Assembly: GCF_017349355.1 (NCBI RefSeq)
Contig: NZ_JAFMPM010000008.1
Coordinates: 310,001 to 374,000 of the forward strand
Direction of reading: 5' to 3'
Origin: Thiothrix fructosivorans
GTDB lineage: Bacteria > Pseudomonadota > Gammaproteobacteria > Thiotrichales > Thiotrichaceae
Length of the DNA stretch: 64,000 bases
A program made the translations under genes and the position numbers. The notes beneath the pieces were generated by a model. That model did no database searches. It was not told where the DNA came from and was given only the letters and a program-made list of their open reading frames with translations. Below are positions 33,157-42,111 of the stretch, one piece after another; positions within the stretch are counted from its first letter, which is position 1, and the number at the start of each line of letters is the position of its first letter.

Positions 33157-35817
33157 ATGAAAATCAGGGGTTTGGGGATCATTATCCTAACGGGTGTTTG
33201 CGTTTTATGTTCGTCAGTGGTGCAAGCGGCTAACACCAAACCAACCGCCCTGCCGCAATCCGTCACCGTGACAGAAGATACGGCAACGTCCATTACCCTC
33301 GAAGGGTTAGACCCTGATGTCGGCAGCGTGCTGACCTACAAAATCAGCAGCAAACCCACCAAAGGCACAGTGGTGTTACCTGCGGGCAGTAACATAGCCA
33401 CCTACACCCCCAAAGCCAACCTCAGCGGCAGCGATAAATTCACCTTCGCAGTGAACGACGGCAGCTTAACCTCAACCACGGCCACCGTGAGCATCATGAT
33501 CAATGCGATCAATGACGCACCCGTAGCCGTCGGGCAAGCCATCAAGCTCACCGAAGACACCAGCAAAAGCATTACCCTGAAAGCCACTGATGTAGACAGT
33601 AAAACCTTGACCTATCAGGTTGTGACGCCACCCGCGAATGGCAGTGTCATCATCAGTGGTGCTAAAGCGACCTATAAACCCAATACCAATTACGCCGGTG
33701 CGGATAGTTTTACCTTTGCTGCGAGCGATGGCAGTTCAGTATCAGCCCCTGCCACTGTGAGCCTCGCGATTGCTGCTGTTAATGATAAACCTGTTGCCGA
33801 TTCCAAAACTGTGGTGGTGTCAACACGCGGGACAAGCACTATTACGCTCAGCGGTTCAGATCCCGATGGCAATAGCTTAACCTACGCACTGATGAGCAGC
33901 CCCAAACCGAAAGGCACTGTCAGTGCTATCAAGAATGGCAATCAAGTCACCTACACCCCGAAGGCGGGTGTCACCAGCGATGCATTCAAGTTCACGGTAA
34001 AAGACGGCAAACTCACTTCAACCGCTGCCACGCTTACCATCGCTGTTAAAGATATTATCTCGATTACTGACCCTGCTTTGTTGCAATGCTTTGGCGATGT
34101 TGTGCCGAGCGCGACCACGGATACGTTGAGTTGTGTCGATATTGATTTATCTCAGGCTGATTTATCGCAATTATCACAATTACCTAGCTTACAAACCTTG
34201 GATTTGTCATACACCAACTTGACCAATATCAGCGCCCTGAGCACCTTGACCAGCTTGCAAGTCTTAGGGCTGGACGGTAACAACCTCACCCGCGTGACAG
34301 ACATTGATGACTTACCCAATTTGCAAGAACTCTACCTGCGTGGCAATGCCTTAACCGACGTGAGCACCTTGTCGCGTCTGACCAAGCTACAAGCGCTAGA
34401 GTTAGGTTTCAACGCGATTACCACTATTCCATCCCTCACTAGCATGACCGCTTTAGAACGTTTAGGGTTGGAATACAATGCCATTACCGATGTTGCCCCA
34501 CTGTCGGGGCGCACCAGTCTGAAAAGTTTGGATCTGGAATACAACGCCATTACCAGCTCAACGACGAATATCGCCAGTTTAAACTCCTTAACAGGGTTAA
34601 ATGCGCATCTGCGCTTAGAAGGCAATCGGTTGCTAAGCGTGGATGATTTGAAATACATGGGGGGTAGCAAGAACTTGACGCTCACCCTCGAAGATAATTG
34701 CTTACCAGCGGTGATCGCCTTACCAAGCCGTATCAAAGTGGTAGGTAAGTCATGGCAGTTTGCGCCGAGTCGCTGTGGCAGCACCGCGCCAATAGCGTTA
34801 GCCAAAAATGTCGAAATTTTCCAAAACACGCCAACCACCATTAACTTGGATGTGGCGGATGCTAATGGCAATGCGCTAAACCCTAGCAATCCGAATATCA
34901 CTTATCAGCTAGAAAGCACTAGTGTGGTGGGTGGCGTGTTAACCGTTTCTGCCAAAGGACAGGTATTATTGACACCAACGCATGGTTATTTAGGGACGGC
35001 GGGTACGTTCGCCTTCTCTGCGACGTATAGCGGACAAAAGTCACGGGTGGCAACCGTCAATTTACGGGTTATTCACCCCATGCTCTCGACGTGTTTTGGT
35101 TCAAGTTCGAGCATTCCCACGGAAGAGGCATTATTAGCCAGTACGCAGTTTGCGTGTCCTAACCAAAATTTGACCGATATTAGCGTGCTTGCACATTATT
35201 TTCCCAAAATTCAAGCACTAGACTTGAGCAACAATCAGATTACCGACATCAGCAGTTTGACTGCACAGCATTTTCCTGATCTGCGTGATTTGTATTTGAG
35301 TGGTAATGCCTTGGATGCCAGTGATCTGAGCGCGTTGGGTGTGAACTTGCCTAGCTTAAACACCTTATTCATTGATAATGCCCAATTGGACAATAACAAT
35401 TTGGTGGATTTGTTTGGTACGCCTGATGTGCCCAAATTACGCTTGGTAAATTATTTAGTACTGCGTAACAATCAGATTACTGATCTACAACCGCTACTGC
35501 ATCTGCGTAATATGGCAATCTTGAACCTAGACGGCAATTTATTGACCGATGTTGCCGCGTTGTCACCAGCGGATACGGCATCCCCACTGCCTATGCCGAG
35601 CTTGTCGCAACTGTCATTGGATCAGAATAGGCTGAAAGCCATTGCCTTGCCGCGTTTGACCAAGCTGAATTATTTACAGCCGTCCCATAACTGCATCACC
35701 GTGATGCCGACTGTGCCTGCATCGGTTGCTGATTTTGCGACCAATTGGAATACCTATTGGAAAGGCAATCAACGGGCGGTGGATAATACGGGTCAATGCC
35801 CAGTGTATCAGCCGTGA
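33157..35817 (+). CDS. Secreted protein with cadherin/Ig-like repeats and two leucine-rich-repeat blocks
   Basis: After a signal peptide (cut near VVQAAN) come three Ig-like units of about 95 residues (each with 'VTEDT..SITL', 'YTPxxNxxGxDxFTFxxxDG' patterns). They are followed by an SDS22/internalin-type LRR block (LQTLDLSYTNLTNISALSTL and repeats), another Ig-like unit near residues 540-630, and a second LRR block (LDLSNNQITDISSL.., 'LVLRNNQITDLQPL'). Each LRR block is preceded by a short Cys-containing cap ('LLQCFGD', 'LSTCFGS'). The protein probably acts outside the cell in adhesion or matrix binding. The start at 33157 has GAGG 9 bases upstream; a TTG at 33142 is also in frame. No cell-wall or membrane anchor is visible. 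Confidence 0.85.
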   Translation: MKIRGLGIIILTGVCVLCSSVVQAANTKPTALPQSVTVTEDTATSITLEGLDPDVGSVLTYKISSKPTKGTVVLPAGSNIATYTPKANLSGSDKFTFAVNDGSLTSTTATVSIMINAINDAPVAVGQAIKLTEDTSKSITLKATDVDSKTLTYQVVTPPANGSVIISGAKATYKPNTNYAGADSFTFAASDGSSVSAPATVSLAIAAVNDKPVADSKTVVVSTRGTSTITLSGSDPDGNSLTYALMSSPKPKGTVSAIKNGNQVTYTPKAGVTSDAFKFTVKDGKLTSTAATLTIAVKDIISITDPALLQCFGDVVPSATTDTLSCVDIDLSQADLSQLSQLPSLQTLDLSYTNLTNISALSTLTSLQVLGLDGNNLTRVTDIDDLPNLQELYLRGNALTDVSTLSRLTKLQALELGFNAITTIPSLTSMTALERLGLEYNAITDVAPLSGRTSLKSLDLEYNAITSSTTNIASLNSLTGLNAHLRLEGNRLLSVDDLKYMGGSKNLTLTLEDNCLPAVIALPSRIKVVGKSWQFAPSRCGSTAPIALAKNVEIFQNTPTTINLDVADANGNALNPSNPNITYQLESTSVVGGVLTVSAKGQVLLTPTHGYLGTAGTFAFSATYSGQKSRVATVNLRVIHPMLSTCFGSSSSIPTEEALLASTQFACPNQNLTDISVLAHYFPKIQALDLSNNQITDISSLTAQHFPDLRDLYLSGNALDASDLSALGVNLPSLNTLFIDNAQLDNNNLVDLFGTPDVPKLRLVNYLVLRNNQITDLQPLLHLRNMAILNLDGNLLTDVAALSPADTASPLPMPSLSQLSLDQNRLKAIALPRLTKLNYLQPSHNCITVMPTVPASVADFATNWNTYWKGNQRAVDNTGQCPVYQP

Positions 35818-35880
35818 CTGGACGGGGTAGGGCGGCTTGTGTAATCTGACTCTTTCGCCATCCAGTCAGGACATAACCAT

Positions 35881-36957
35881 TTGCTAACCTACCTCCTGCG
35901 CCGTTTACTCTTGATGATCCCCACCCTGTTGGGGATCACTATTGTCGTATTTGCCGTCATGGCACTCGCCCCTGGTGGGATTACCGCACAATCCCTAGTC
36001 GGTGGCGCGAACATGAAACCCGCTGAAAAACAAGCATTAACCGCCTATTACAACAAACGCTACGGTCTTGACCAACCCGCGCCGCTGCAATACCTACGCT
36101 GGCTTAACAATGTTTCCCCCGTCGGCTTCACCCAAGATCAAGCAGGCAAATTCACCGGCTTTTCACTCACCAAAGGCATGGATTTGGGCGATAGCCTTAT
36201 GTACGGGCGACCGGTCAGTGACATTCTCGCCGAACGCATTCCCATCACCGTTTTGCTGAATGTGGTCACGCTGCCGCTGATTTACGTGATTGCGATTGTG
36301 GTGGGGGTGAAAGCGGCGACTAAGCGCGGCGGGCGTTTCGATGTCGTGTCTGGCATGTCGATGCTGGCGTTGTGGTCGATTCCCACCATGCTCGCTGGTG
36401 TGCTATTGATCGGATTTCTGGCGAACAGCCAATATTTACAGTGGTTTCCGACGGCAGGTATTTCCAGTCGTGAAGCGCAAGACATGCCGTTCTTGCCGCA
36501 TATACTCGGTGGACAGTTTGTCATGGGCTATTTGCTGGATCGTATCTGGCATTTGGTTTTGCCCGTGATTTGTTTATCGTATGCCGGTTTTGCGGGTCTA
36601 GCCAAACTTACCCGCACCTCAGTATTGGAGAACCTGCAAGCTGATTATGCGCGGACGGCGCGTGCCAAAGGGCTGTCAGAACACGATGTGCTGTGGAAAC
36701 ACGTTTTTCGCAATAGCCTATTACCGCTGATTACGGTGTCGGCAGGATTGCTTCCCAGCCTGTTAGCGGGTTCGCTGATCGTGGAAAACATCTTCAGTAT
36801 CAATGGCATGGGGCAATTAGCGATTGAGGCGGTAAAAGGGCGTGACCGTGAATTGGTATTGTCGATTACGTGGATCAGCGGTTTCCTGACCCTAATTGGT
36901 TATCTGATTGCCGATGTTTGTTACACGCTGGTTGACCCAAGGGTGACGTATGACTGA
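35881..36957 (+). CDS. Peptide/oligopeptide ABC transporter permease (YejB/OppB-like)
   Basis: The protein starts MLTYLLRRLLLMIPTLLGIT, the characteristic first helix of DppB/OppB/YejB permeases. Six membrane segments follow, with the ATPase-contact (EAA) loop 'YARTARAKGLSEHDVLWKHV' near residue 260 and the C-terminal 'DVCYTLVDPRVTYD'. The predicted start is TTG and no strong ribosome site is visible. Its partners follow directly with overlaps of 8 and 4 bases. The fused ATPase makes the set resemble YejBEF, although no substrate-binding protein gene is present here. Confidence 0.9.
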   Translation: MLTYLLRRLLLMIPTLLGITIVVFAVMALAPGGITAQSLVGGANMKPAEKQALTAYYNKRYGLDQPAPLQYLRWLNNVSPVGFTQDQAGKFTGFSLTKGMDLGDSLMYGRPVSDILAERIPITVLLNVVTLPLIYVIAIVVGVKAATKRGGRFDVVSGMSMLALWSIPTMLAGVLLIGFLANSQYLQWFPTAGISSREAQDMPFLPHILGGQFVMGYLLDRIWHLVLPVICLSYAGFAGLAKLTRTSVLENLQADYARTARAKGLSEHDVLWKHVFRNSLLPLITVSAGLLPSLLAGSLIVENIFSINGMGQLAIEAVKGRDRELVLSITWISGFLTLIGYLIADVCYTLVDPRVTYD

Positions 36958-38101
36958 GAGTATCTGGCGTAAAACATGGCAGGGTACGGGCGTAAAACTC
37001 GGCTTTGTGTGGATTGGCTTACTGGTGTTCATGGGCGTATTTGCGCCGTTTTTAGCCAATTCCATGCCGCTGCTAATGAGCAAAAACGGTGAAATTTCCG
37101 CACCCGTGCTGACGTATTTGACGGCTGAAGATGTCTTGGTGTTGGTCTTATTCGCGTTGGCATCGGTGTTAGCGTGGTTGCCGTTGGGTACTGGCAAACG
37201 CGTGCTGCTGTTTTTGGCGGGAACGTTGCTAACCGTTTTCGTCACGCAGGCATGGGTGAAACCGCCCGCCGTCAATCTGTACGATGATTTTCGTTCTACC
37301 GCGTATACGGCAGTCGATTGGCGCATGATGCCGCCTGTGCCGTATGCGCCGACCGATTACTTGCGTGATTACGCCGAACATGGCTTGGAAGCACCGTTGG
37401 AAGCCAGCGAGCGTTTCCACCTGATGGGTACGGAAGAAAATGGCGCGGATGTGTTCAGTCGCATGATTCACGCTTCGCGGATTGCTTTGAGCATTGGCTT
37501 GATTGCGACCAGCATTTCAATGGTGATCGGGGTGATGTTAGGCGGGTTAATGGGCTATTTTTCCGGCGTGGTCGATATGATTGGGATGCGGCTGGTGGAA
37601 ATTTTCGAGGCGATTCCCACGCTGTTTTTGTTGCTGACCTTCGTGGCTTTTTTCGGGCGCAGTTTGTACATGATGATGATCATTATCGGCGTAACCAGTT
37701 GGTCGGGGTATGCGCGGTATATCCGTGCCGAATTCCTGAAATTGCGCAAGCAAGAATACGTGCAAGCGGCGGTCGCCAGCGGTTTGCCCTTGTCGTCGAT
37801 TTTATTCCGCCACATGTTGCCGAATGGGGTTGCACCGTTATTGGTGGCGGCGAGTTTTGGGGTGGCATCCGCGATTTTGGCAGAGGCGACGTTGAGCTTT
37901 CTCGGTTTAGGTTTGATTGACGCGCCGTCGTGGGGGCAAATGTTGGATCAGGCGGTGAAATCGTCCACTTTTAACTGGTGGATGGCGGCATTCCCTGGTG
38001 GCGCAATTTTCTTCACGGTGTTTGCCTATAACTTGATTGGCGAAGCCTTCCGCGACGCGATTGACCCCAAATTATCGCGTAATGCGGGGGTAGGCTCATG
38101 A
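36950..38101 (+). CDS. Peptide/oligopeptide ABC transporter permease (YejE/OppC-like)
   Basis: The 383-residue protein has an extra N-terminal region with about three membrane helices, then 'HLMGTEENGADVFSRMIHAS', the DppC/OppC hallmark (GTDxxGRDxxSRxxxG-like). The EAA loop 'YVQAAVASGLPLSSILFRHM' and 'AEATLSFLGLGLIDAPSWGQML' follow. It overlaps yejB-like by 8 bases. The extended N terminus fits YejE-type proteins. Confidence 0.9.
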   Translation: MTESIWRKTWQGTGVKLGFVWIGLLVFMGVFAPFLANSMPLLMSKNGEISAPVLTYLTAEDVLVLVLFALASVLAWLPLGTGKRVLLFLAGTLLTVFVTQAWVKPPAVNLYDDFRSTAYTAVDWRMMPPVPYAPTDYLRDYAEHGLEAPLEASERFHLMGTEENGADVFSRMIHASRIALSIGLIATSISMVIGVMLGGLMGYFSGVVDMIGMRLVEIFEAIPTLFLLLTFVAFFGRSLYMMMIIIGVTSWSGYARYIRAEFLKLRKQEYVQAAVASGLPLSSILFRHMLPNGVAPLLVAASFGVASAILAEATLSFLGLGLIDAPSWGQMLDQAVKSSTFNWWMAAFPGGAIFFTVFAYNLIGEAFRDAIDPKLSRNAGVGS

Positions 38102-39768
38102 GTCAACCGTTGCTTGCAGTGAACAATTTGCGCACGTATTTGAACAGCAGTGGGCGTGTGGTGAAGGCGGTGGAGGATGTGAGTTTCAGCATCGCCAAGG
38201 GTGAAACCTTCTGTCTGGTCGGCGAATCGGGCAGCGGCAAGTCGATTACCGGGCTGTCAGTGATGCAGTTATTGCCACAGGACATCGCCTCGCATCCTGC
38301 TGGTGAAATTCTGTTTAATGGGCAGAACATGCTGACCTTGCCGGAAGCGGCGTTGCGGGGTATTCGTGGTTCGCAAATCGCGATGATTTTCCAAGAACCG
38401 ATGACTTCGCTGAATCCCGTCTTCTCGATTGGTGAGCAGATTACGGAAGCCTTGCAGTTGCACAATCCCACCATGAGCGATGCGGAAGCGGTCGAACGCG
38501 CCATGTTAGCGTTAGAGCAGGTGCAAATGCCCAACGCCCGCGCTCGTTTCAGCGATTTCCCGCATCAATTATCCGGCGGGCAACGTCAGCGCGTGATGAT
38601 CGCGATGGCATTGGCGTGTGAACCGGAATTGCTGATTGCCGACGAACCGACTACCGCTCTGGATGTGACGGTGCAGGCAGAGATTTTGCGGCTGCTGCGC
38701 CAACTGCAAGACGCTACCGGCATGAGCACCTTGTTCATTACCCACGATTTCGGCGTGGTGGCACAAATGGCGCAGCACGTCGGCGTGATGCAGCAAGGGC
38801 GGTTGGTGGAAGTGGGCAGTACAGCGCAAGTATTGCGTGCGCCACGTCACGCTTACACGCAGCAATTGCTCGCGGCAGTGCCGGAGAATTTAGCGCGTCA
38901 TCGAACGGGTAGGTCGGACTTTAGTCCGACAATTTCCTCAATAAATCATGTAGAAGATGTCGGACTAAAGTCCGACCTACTGCTCTCCATTCGCCATCTC
39001 AACGTCTGGTTTCCGATCAAAAAAGGCTTGTTCCGCCAAACGGTGGATCATGTCCGCGCTGTCGATGATGTTTCGTTGGATATTCCGAAAGGGCAAATCG
39101 TGGCGCTGGTGGGCGAATCCGGTTGCGGCAAGACCACGTTAGGGCGGGCAGTATTGCAATTGGAAAAGCCCACTTCCGGCAGCATTCAATTACACGGACA
39201 AGAATTGACGGGGTTATCGGCACGCGCCTTACGCCCGTTACGCCCGAAAATGCAGATTGCGTTCCAAGACCCGCAGTCGTCGCTTAATCCGCGTTTGCTG
39301 ATCGAAACGACGCTCACCGAGCCGCTCAAAGCCCACGGTATCGGCGCAAATGACGAGGAACGTTTGGAGCGTGCCGCCAACATTCTGGCGGATATGCAGC
39401 TTCCGCGAGAGGCGTTGTGGCGTTACCCGCACGAATTTTCTGGCGGACAACGCCAGCGCATCGGTTTGGCGCGGGCGCTGGTGTTGAATCCCGACTTCAT
39501 TGTGTGCGATGAAATTACCAGTGCGTTAGACGTATCGGTGCAAGCAGAAATTCTGCAATTGCTGCTGAAAATCCGCGCCGAACACGATCTAACCTTACTG
39601 TTTATTACCCACAATATTGGGGTGGTGGAATACCTAAGCGATCAGACGGTGGTGATGTACAAAGGTAAAATCGTCGAACGCGGTGCTACGTCTGATGTGT
39701 GTGGTCATCCGCAAGATGCCTATACCCAGAAACTACTGTCAGCTGTGCCGCGCTTGCTTAAGATTTAG
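38098..39768 (+). CDS. Fused double ATP-binding protein of the peptide ABC transporter (YejF-like)
   Basis: The 556-residue protein has two full nucleotide-binding domains. The first has Walker A GESGSGKS, signature LSGGQRQR and Walker [13 protein letters not shown]; the second has [17 protein letters not shown] and '[12 protein letters not shown]'. Each ends with an oligopeptide-transporter C-terminal tail ('[15 protein letters not shown]', '[15 protein letters not shown]'). The linker between them is encoded by an inserted 72-bp palindromic repeat (38909-38980) that keeps the frame. It overlaps the permease gene by 4 bases. Confidence 0.93.
   Translation: MSQPLLAVNNLRTYLNSSGRVVKAVEDVSFSIAKGETFCLVGESGSGKSITGLSVMQLLPQDIASHPAGEILFNGQNMLTLPEAALRGIRGSQIAMIFQEPMTSLNPVFSIGEQITEALQLHNPTMSDAEAVERAMLALEQVQMPNARARFSDFPHQLSGGQRQRVMIAMALACEPELLIADEPTTALDVTVQAEILRLLRQLQDATGMSTLFITHDFGVVAQMAQHVGVMQQGRLVEVGSTAQVLRAPRHAYTQQLLAAVPENLARHRTGRSDFSPTISSINHVEDVGLKSDLLLSIRHLNVWFPIKKGLFRQTVDHVRAVDDVSLDIPKGQIVALVGESGCGKTTLGRAVLQLEKPTSGSIQLHGQELTGLSARALRPLRPKMQIAFQDPQSSLNPRLLIETTLTEPLKAHGIGANDEERLERAANILADMQLPREALWRYPHEFSGGQRQRIGLARALVLNPDFIVCDEITSALDVSVQAEILQLLLKIRAEHDLTLLFITHNIGVVEYLSDQTVVMYKGKIVERGATSDVCGHPQDAYTQKLLSAVPRLLKI
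38909..38980. repeat. REP-like palindromic repeat pair inside the ABC ATPase gene
   Basis: Two 23-bp inverted copies (38909-38931 and 38958-38980) each contain the self-complementary core GTCGGACT-tt/aa-AGTCCGAC. The spacer is 26 bp. The unit is 72 bp, exactly 24 codons, and encodes the linker between the two ATPase domains. Confidence 0.85.
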
Positions 39769-39973
39769 GGGGAAGCTCTGGCAGCCAAAGATTAGCACCA
39801 CAGTCATGGCAGTGAAAATGTAACAAATGTCTACGCGTTAACATCTTTTCATACCATGAGCGTTTTGCGCGTAAGAGGAAGGTGCTTTGACATTCGGGGC
39901 AGGTACGAGAATAGTCATGGTCGTTGACACCATAGCTGAACGCTGGATGAGTTTTCTCTGGCATTACTTGCAT
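39758..39973 (-). CDS. Small zinc-ribbon protein, paralogue 1
   Basis: This 71-residue protein has two CxxC pairs: CPECQSTFLLRAKRSWYEKM and, 25 residues on, HCHDCGANLWLPE. The segment between them, R-S/T-WYEK-x-LTR-x-H, is shared with the neighbour at 40140, so the two form a tandem paralogous family. It overlaps the 3' end of the ABC ATPase gene by 11 bases on the opposite strand. I do not recognise the family. A four-cysteine zinc ribbon is the clear structural feature. Confidence 0.6.
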   Translation of the reverse strand: MQVMPEKTHPAFSYGVNDHDYSRTCPECQSTFLLRAKRSWYEKMLTRRHLLHFHCHDCGANLWLPELPPKS

Positions 39974-40139
39974 CGTGGATAGCCTTATTTGTCATGAAAT
40001 TTAAAATTTACTGAAACAGTCTAGGCTTAATTTTACACAGAGTCTCATTTTTATATTTTATTGTGAGTAAGGCCGCATAGAAACCGGAGGCATGTCAGTC
40101 ATACCATTGTTTGCTGATCCCGGCGGTATGGCAATGCCT

Positions 40140-40358
40140 TTAGTCTTTCTTCCAGAATTTCTCACCGCAATCCTGACACCAGAATTTGTGTTGGCGGGTG
40201 AGGAGTTTTTCGTACCAAGTGCGGCGGACGGGCATGATATAAGCGCTGCGGCAGCATGGGCAGCCGATGCGACTCTTTTTCAGCCAATCAAATTGATGGA
40301 CTTGTGAGAATGGACGGGGTGGAGAAAGCGACACCAACGCTTTGGATGTACTTAACAT
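40140..40358 (-). CDS. Small zinc-ribbon protein, paralogue 2
   Basis: The C-terminal 45 residues read CPCCRSAYIMPVRRTWYEKL, then LTRQHKFWCQDCGEKFWKKD: two CxxC pairs and the same R-T-WYEK-LLTR-x-H core as the protein at 39758. The ATG at 40358 is a guess; the frame is open to a TTG at 40421 whose extra residues look non-coding. Conservation of both Cys pairs between paralogues argues that the frame is real. Confidence 0.55.
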   Translation of the reverse strand: MLSTSKALVSLSPPRPFSQVHQFDWLKKSRIGCPCCRSAYIMPVRRTWYEKLLTRQHKFWCQDCGEKFWKKD

Positions 40359-40472
40359 GGCAGCAACAGCCCTTGACACTCGAAAGACCCACAATCTAAT
40401 ACAGGTTCGGGTAAAAATCAATCTACTTTAGGCATTGCTATCTAATTGATTCGTATTCATTAATCAGTTGTT

Positions 40473-41462
40473 TCATTTTATAGCATCATCACTTTGCCAG
40501 AGGTAACGTCCCACGGCGAGCCATGAGCCGATGACGCCTAAAACGCTACTGGCGAGCAGAATTTGCAATGTCATCAAGACATCAATGCCGCTGAGGGTAA
40601 AGGTGCTGCCGTATAATTTGGCTAGTTGTGTTACTGGTTCAACCAAAAACAATAGGGCAACGTGCACAATAACCAAGCTAAGCACCCCACCAAATAGCCC
40701 CAACCAAATGCCGTTATAGATGAAGGGGCGGCGGATATAGGCATTGGTTGCGCCAATTAATTGGGTGACGCGGATTTCTTCCTTGCGGTTTTCGATGTCG
40801 AGCCGGATGGTATTGCCGACGACCAAGAGCACCGTCATGCCCAGCAAAATCGACACCACCAGCACAATCCGTTCAGCAATCCGCAAAATACCGCGCAAGC
40901 GTTGTACCCATTCCACGTCGATTTGCAAATCGTCGACTTCCGAATAGGCTTTGAGTTTTTTGGATAAGTCCTCCACATCCATGTCTTCTCCCCCCAATAA
41001 ACTCAGGCGCGGGGTAAGAATCAGGACGTGGGGCAGGGGATTAGCATCCAGTGTTTCCAGCGTTTGCGCAAAGCCAGTGATTTTGCGGAAGTCCGCCAAG
41101 GCTTCCTCACGCGTCACTACGCGTACATTATCAATTTCGGGCAATTCCGAGAGTAATTCAGCGCGGTCTTTGGCTTGTTGCTCAGAAACCGACTGTTTCA
41201 GGAACAAGGTAATGGTGGGGACTTCGCGCTTATCTGCTGTCAATGTCTGCATGTTTTTCAGCAATAAGTGCAAACTGGTCGGCAAGGAAAGCGCAATCGC
41301 AATCGCGGCTAAGGTAATCCATGTCGATGCGGGGTTAAACCACAAGCGTTCCATGCTGAATTTAATGGCACTGGCTTGCTGATTCCACCACGCGCTGAAG
41401 GGATTGGCAGTAGTCGATGTATTGCGTTTCGGGGCAACTTTCTTATTGGTTGGCGTCGTCAT
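40473..41462 (-). CDS. ftsX: Cell division protein FtsX
   Basis: The 329-residue protein has a cytoplasmic N terminus, a first helix (STWITLAAIAIALSLPTSLH), a periplasmic domain with 'TITLFLKQSVSEQQAKD' and 'LPEIDNVRVVTREEALADF', and three more helices including 'LGMTVLLVVGNTIRLDIENR'. This is the layout of FtsX, which with FtsE activates septal peptidoglycan hydrolases. The stop of ftsE and the start of ftsX overlap by one base. Confidence 0.95.
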   Translation of the reverse strand: MTTPTNKKVAPKRNTSTTANPFSAWWNQQASAIKFSMERLWFNPASTWITLAAIAIALSLPTSLHLLLKNMQTLTADKREVPTITLFLKQSVSEQQAKDRAELLSELPEIDNVRVVTREEALADFRKITGFAQTLETLDANPLPHVLILTPRLSLLGGEDMDVEDLSKKLKAYSEVDDLQIDVEWVQRLRGILRIAERIVLVVSILLGMTVLLVVGNTIRLDIENRKEEIRVTQLIGATNAYIRRPFIYNGIWLGLFGGVLSLVIVHVALLFLVEPVTQLAKLYGSTFTLSGIDVLMTLQILLASSVLGVIGSWLAVGRYLWQSDDAIK

Positions 41463-42106
41463 TAGTCCACCTTTTGTAACACGATGGTACGTTTTTTCAT
41501 GCGTTCGACCAGTGCGTGGTCGTGGCTAGCAATCATCACCGTTGCGCCGAGTTCGTTGAATTGCGCGAAGGTAAACATAATGTCTTGCGCGAGTTCGGGG
41601 TCGAGGTTGCCAGTGGGTTCGTCTGCCAGAATGATGGTGGGTTTGTTGACCATCGCACGGGCGATACCAACGCGCTGTTTTTCGCCAGCGGATAGCATGA
41701 GTGGGAAGGTGTTTTCGCGTCCGGTTAGCCCGACTTTATCCAATGCTGCTTGCACACGGCGGCGGGTTTCGCTTTGCCCCATGCCTGCAATGCGCAAGGG
41801 CAGGGCGATATTGTCGAACACGGTACGGTCGTACAGCAGGTGTGGGTCTTGGAAAATGAAACCGATGCGGCGGCGGTAGTTGGGAATCTGGCTGCGCCCC
41901 AGCTTGCTCAAGGAGCGCCCACCGATCAGCACCTCTCCTTTAGTGGGGCGTTCCAACATTGCCACTAATTTGAGCAAGGTGCTTTTGCCTGCGCCGGAAT
42001 GCCCGGTAATGAACACCATTTCCCCAGCTTCCAGCGTGAGGTTAATATTGTAAAGGGCAAGTTGCCCTGTGGGGTACTTCTTACTAACTTGTTTGAATTC
42101 AATCAT
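41462..42106 (-). CDS. ftsE: Cell division ATP-binding protein FtsE
   Basis: The 214-residue ATPase has Walker A TGHSGAGKSTLLKL, 'RRIGFIFQDPHLLYDRTVFD', signature MLSAGEKQRVGIA and Walker B 'IILADEPTGNLDPEL'. This matches FtsE closely; the signature reads SAGEKQR rather than SGGEQQR. It lies between ftsY and ftsX, the conserved ftsYEX order. Confidence 0.95.
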   Translation of the reverse strand: MIEFKQVSKKYPTGQLALYNINLTLEAGEMVFITGHSGAGKSTLLKLVAMLERPTKGEVLIGGRSLSKLGRSQIPNYRRRIGFIFQDPHLLYDRTVFDNIALPLRIAGMGQSETRRRVQAALDKVGLTGRENTFPLMLSAGEKQRVGIARAMVNKPTIILADEPTGNLDPELAQDIMFTFAQFNELGATVMIASHDHALVERMKKRTIVLQKVD

Positions 42107-42111
42107 GTAGC

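Noticed and set aside
35815-35868. GGGCGGCTTGTG resembling ops, and a 10-of-11-bp inverted repeat with a long loop after the LRR gene
   Set aside because: The ops core GGCGGTAG is not matched beyond GGCGG, and the hairpin has a loop of about 32 bases and no T run, so neither is supported.
40092-40307. Plus-strand frame of 71 codons with a strong GGAGG ribosome-like site
   Set aside because: Most of it is antisense to the second zinc-ribbon frame, whose cysteines and WYEK core are conserved with its paralogue. The plus-strand product shows no recognisable pattern.
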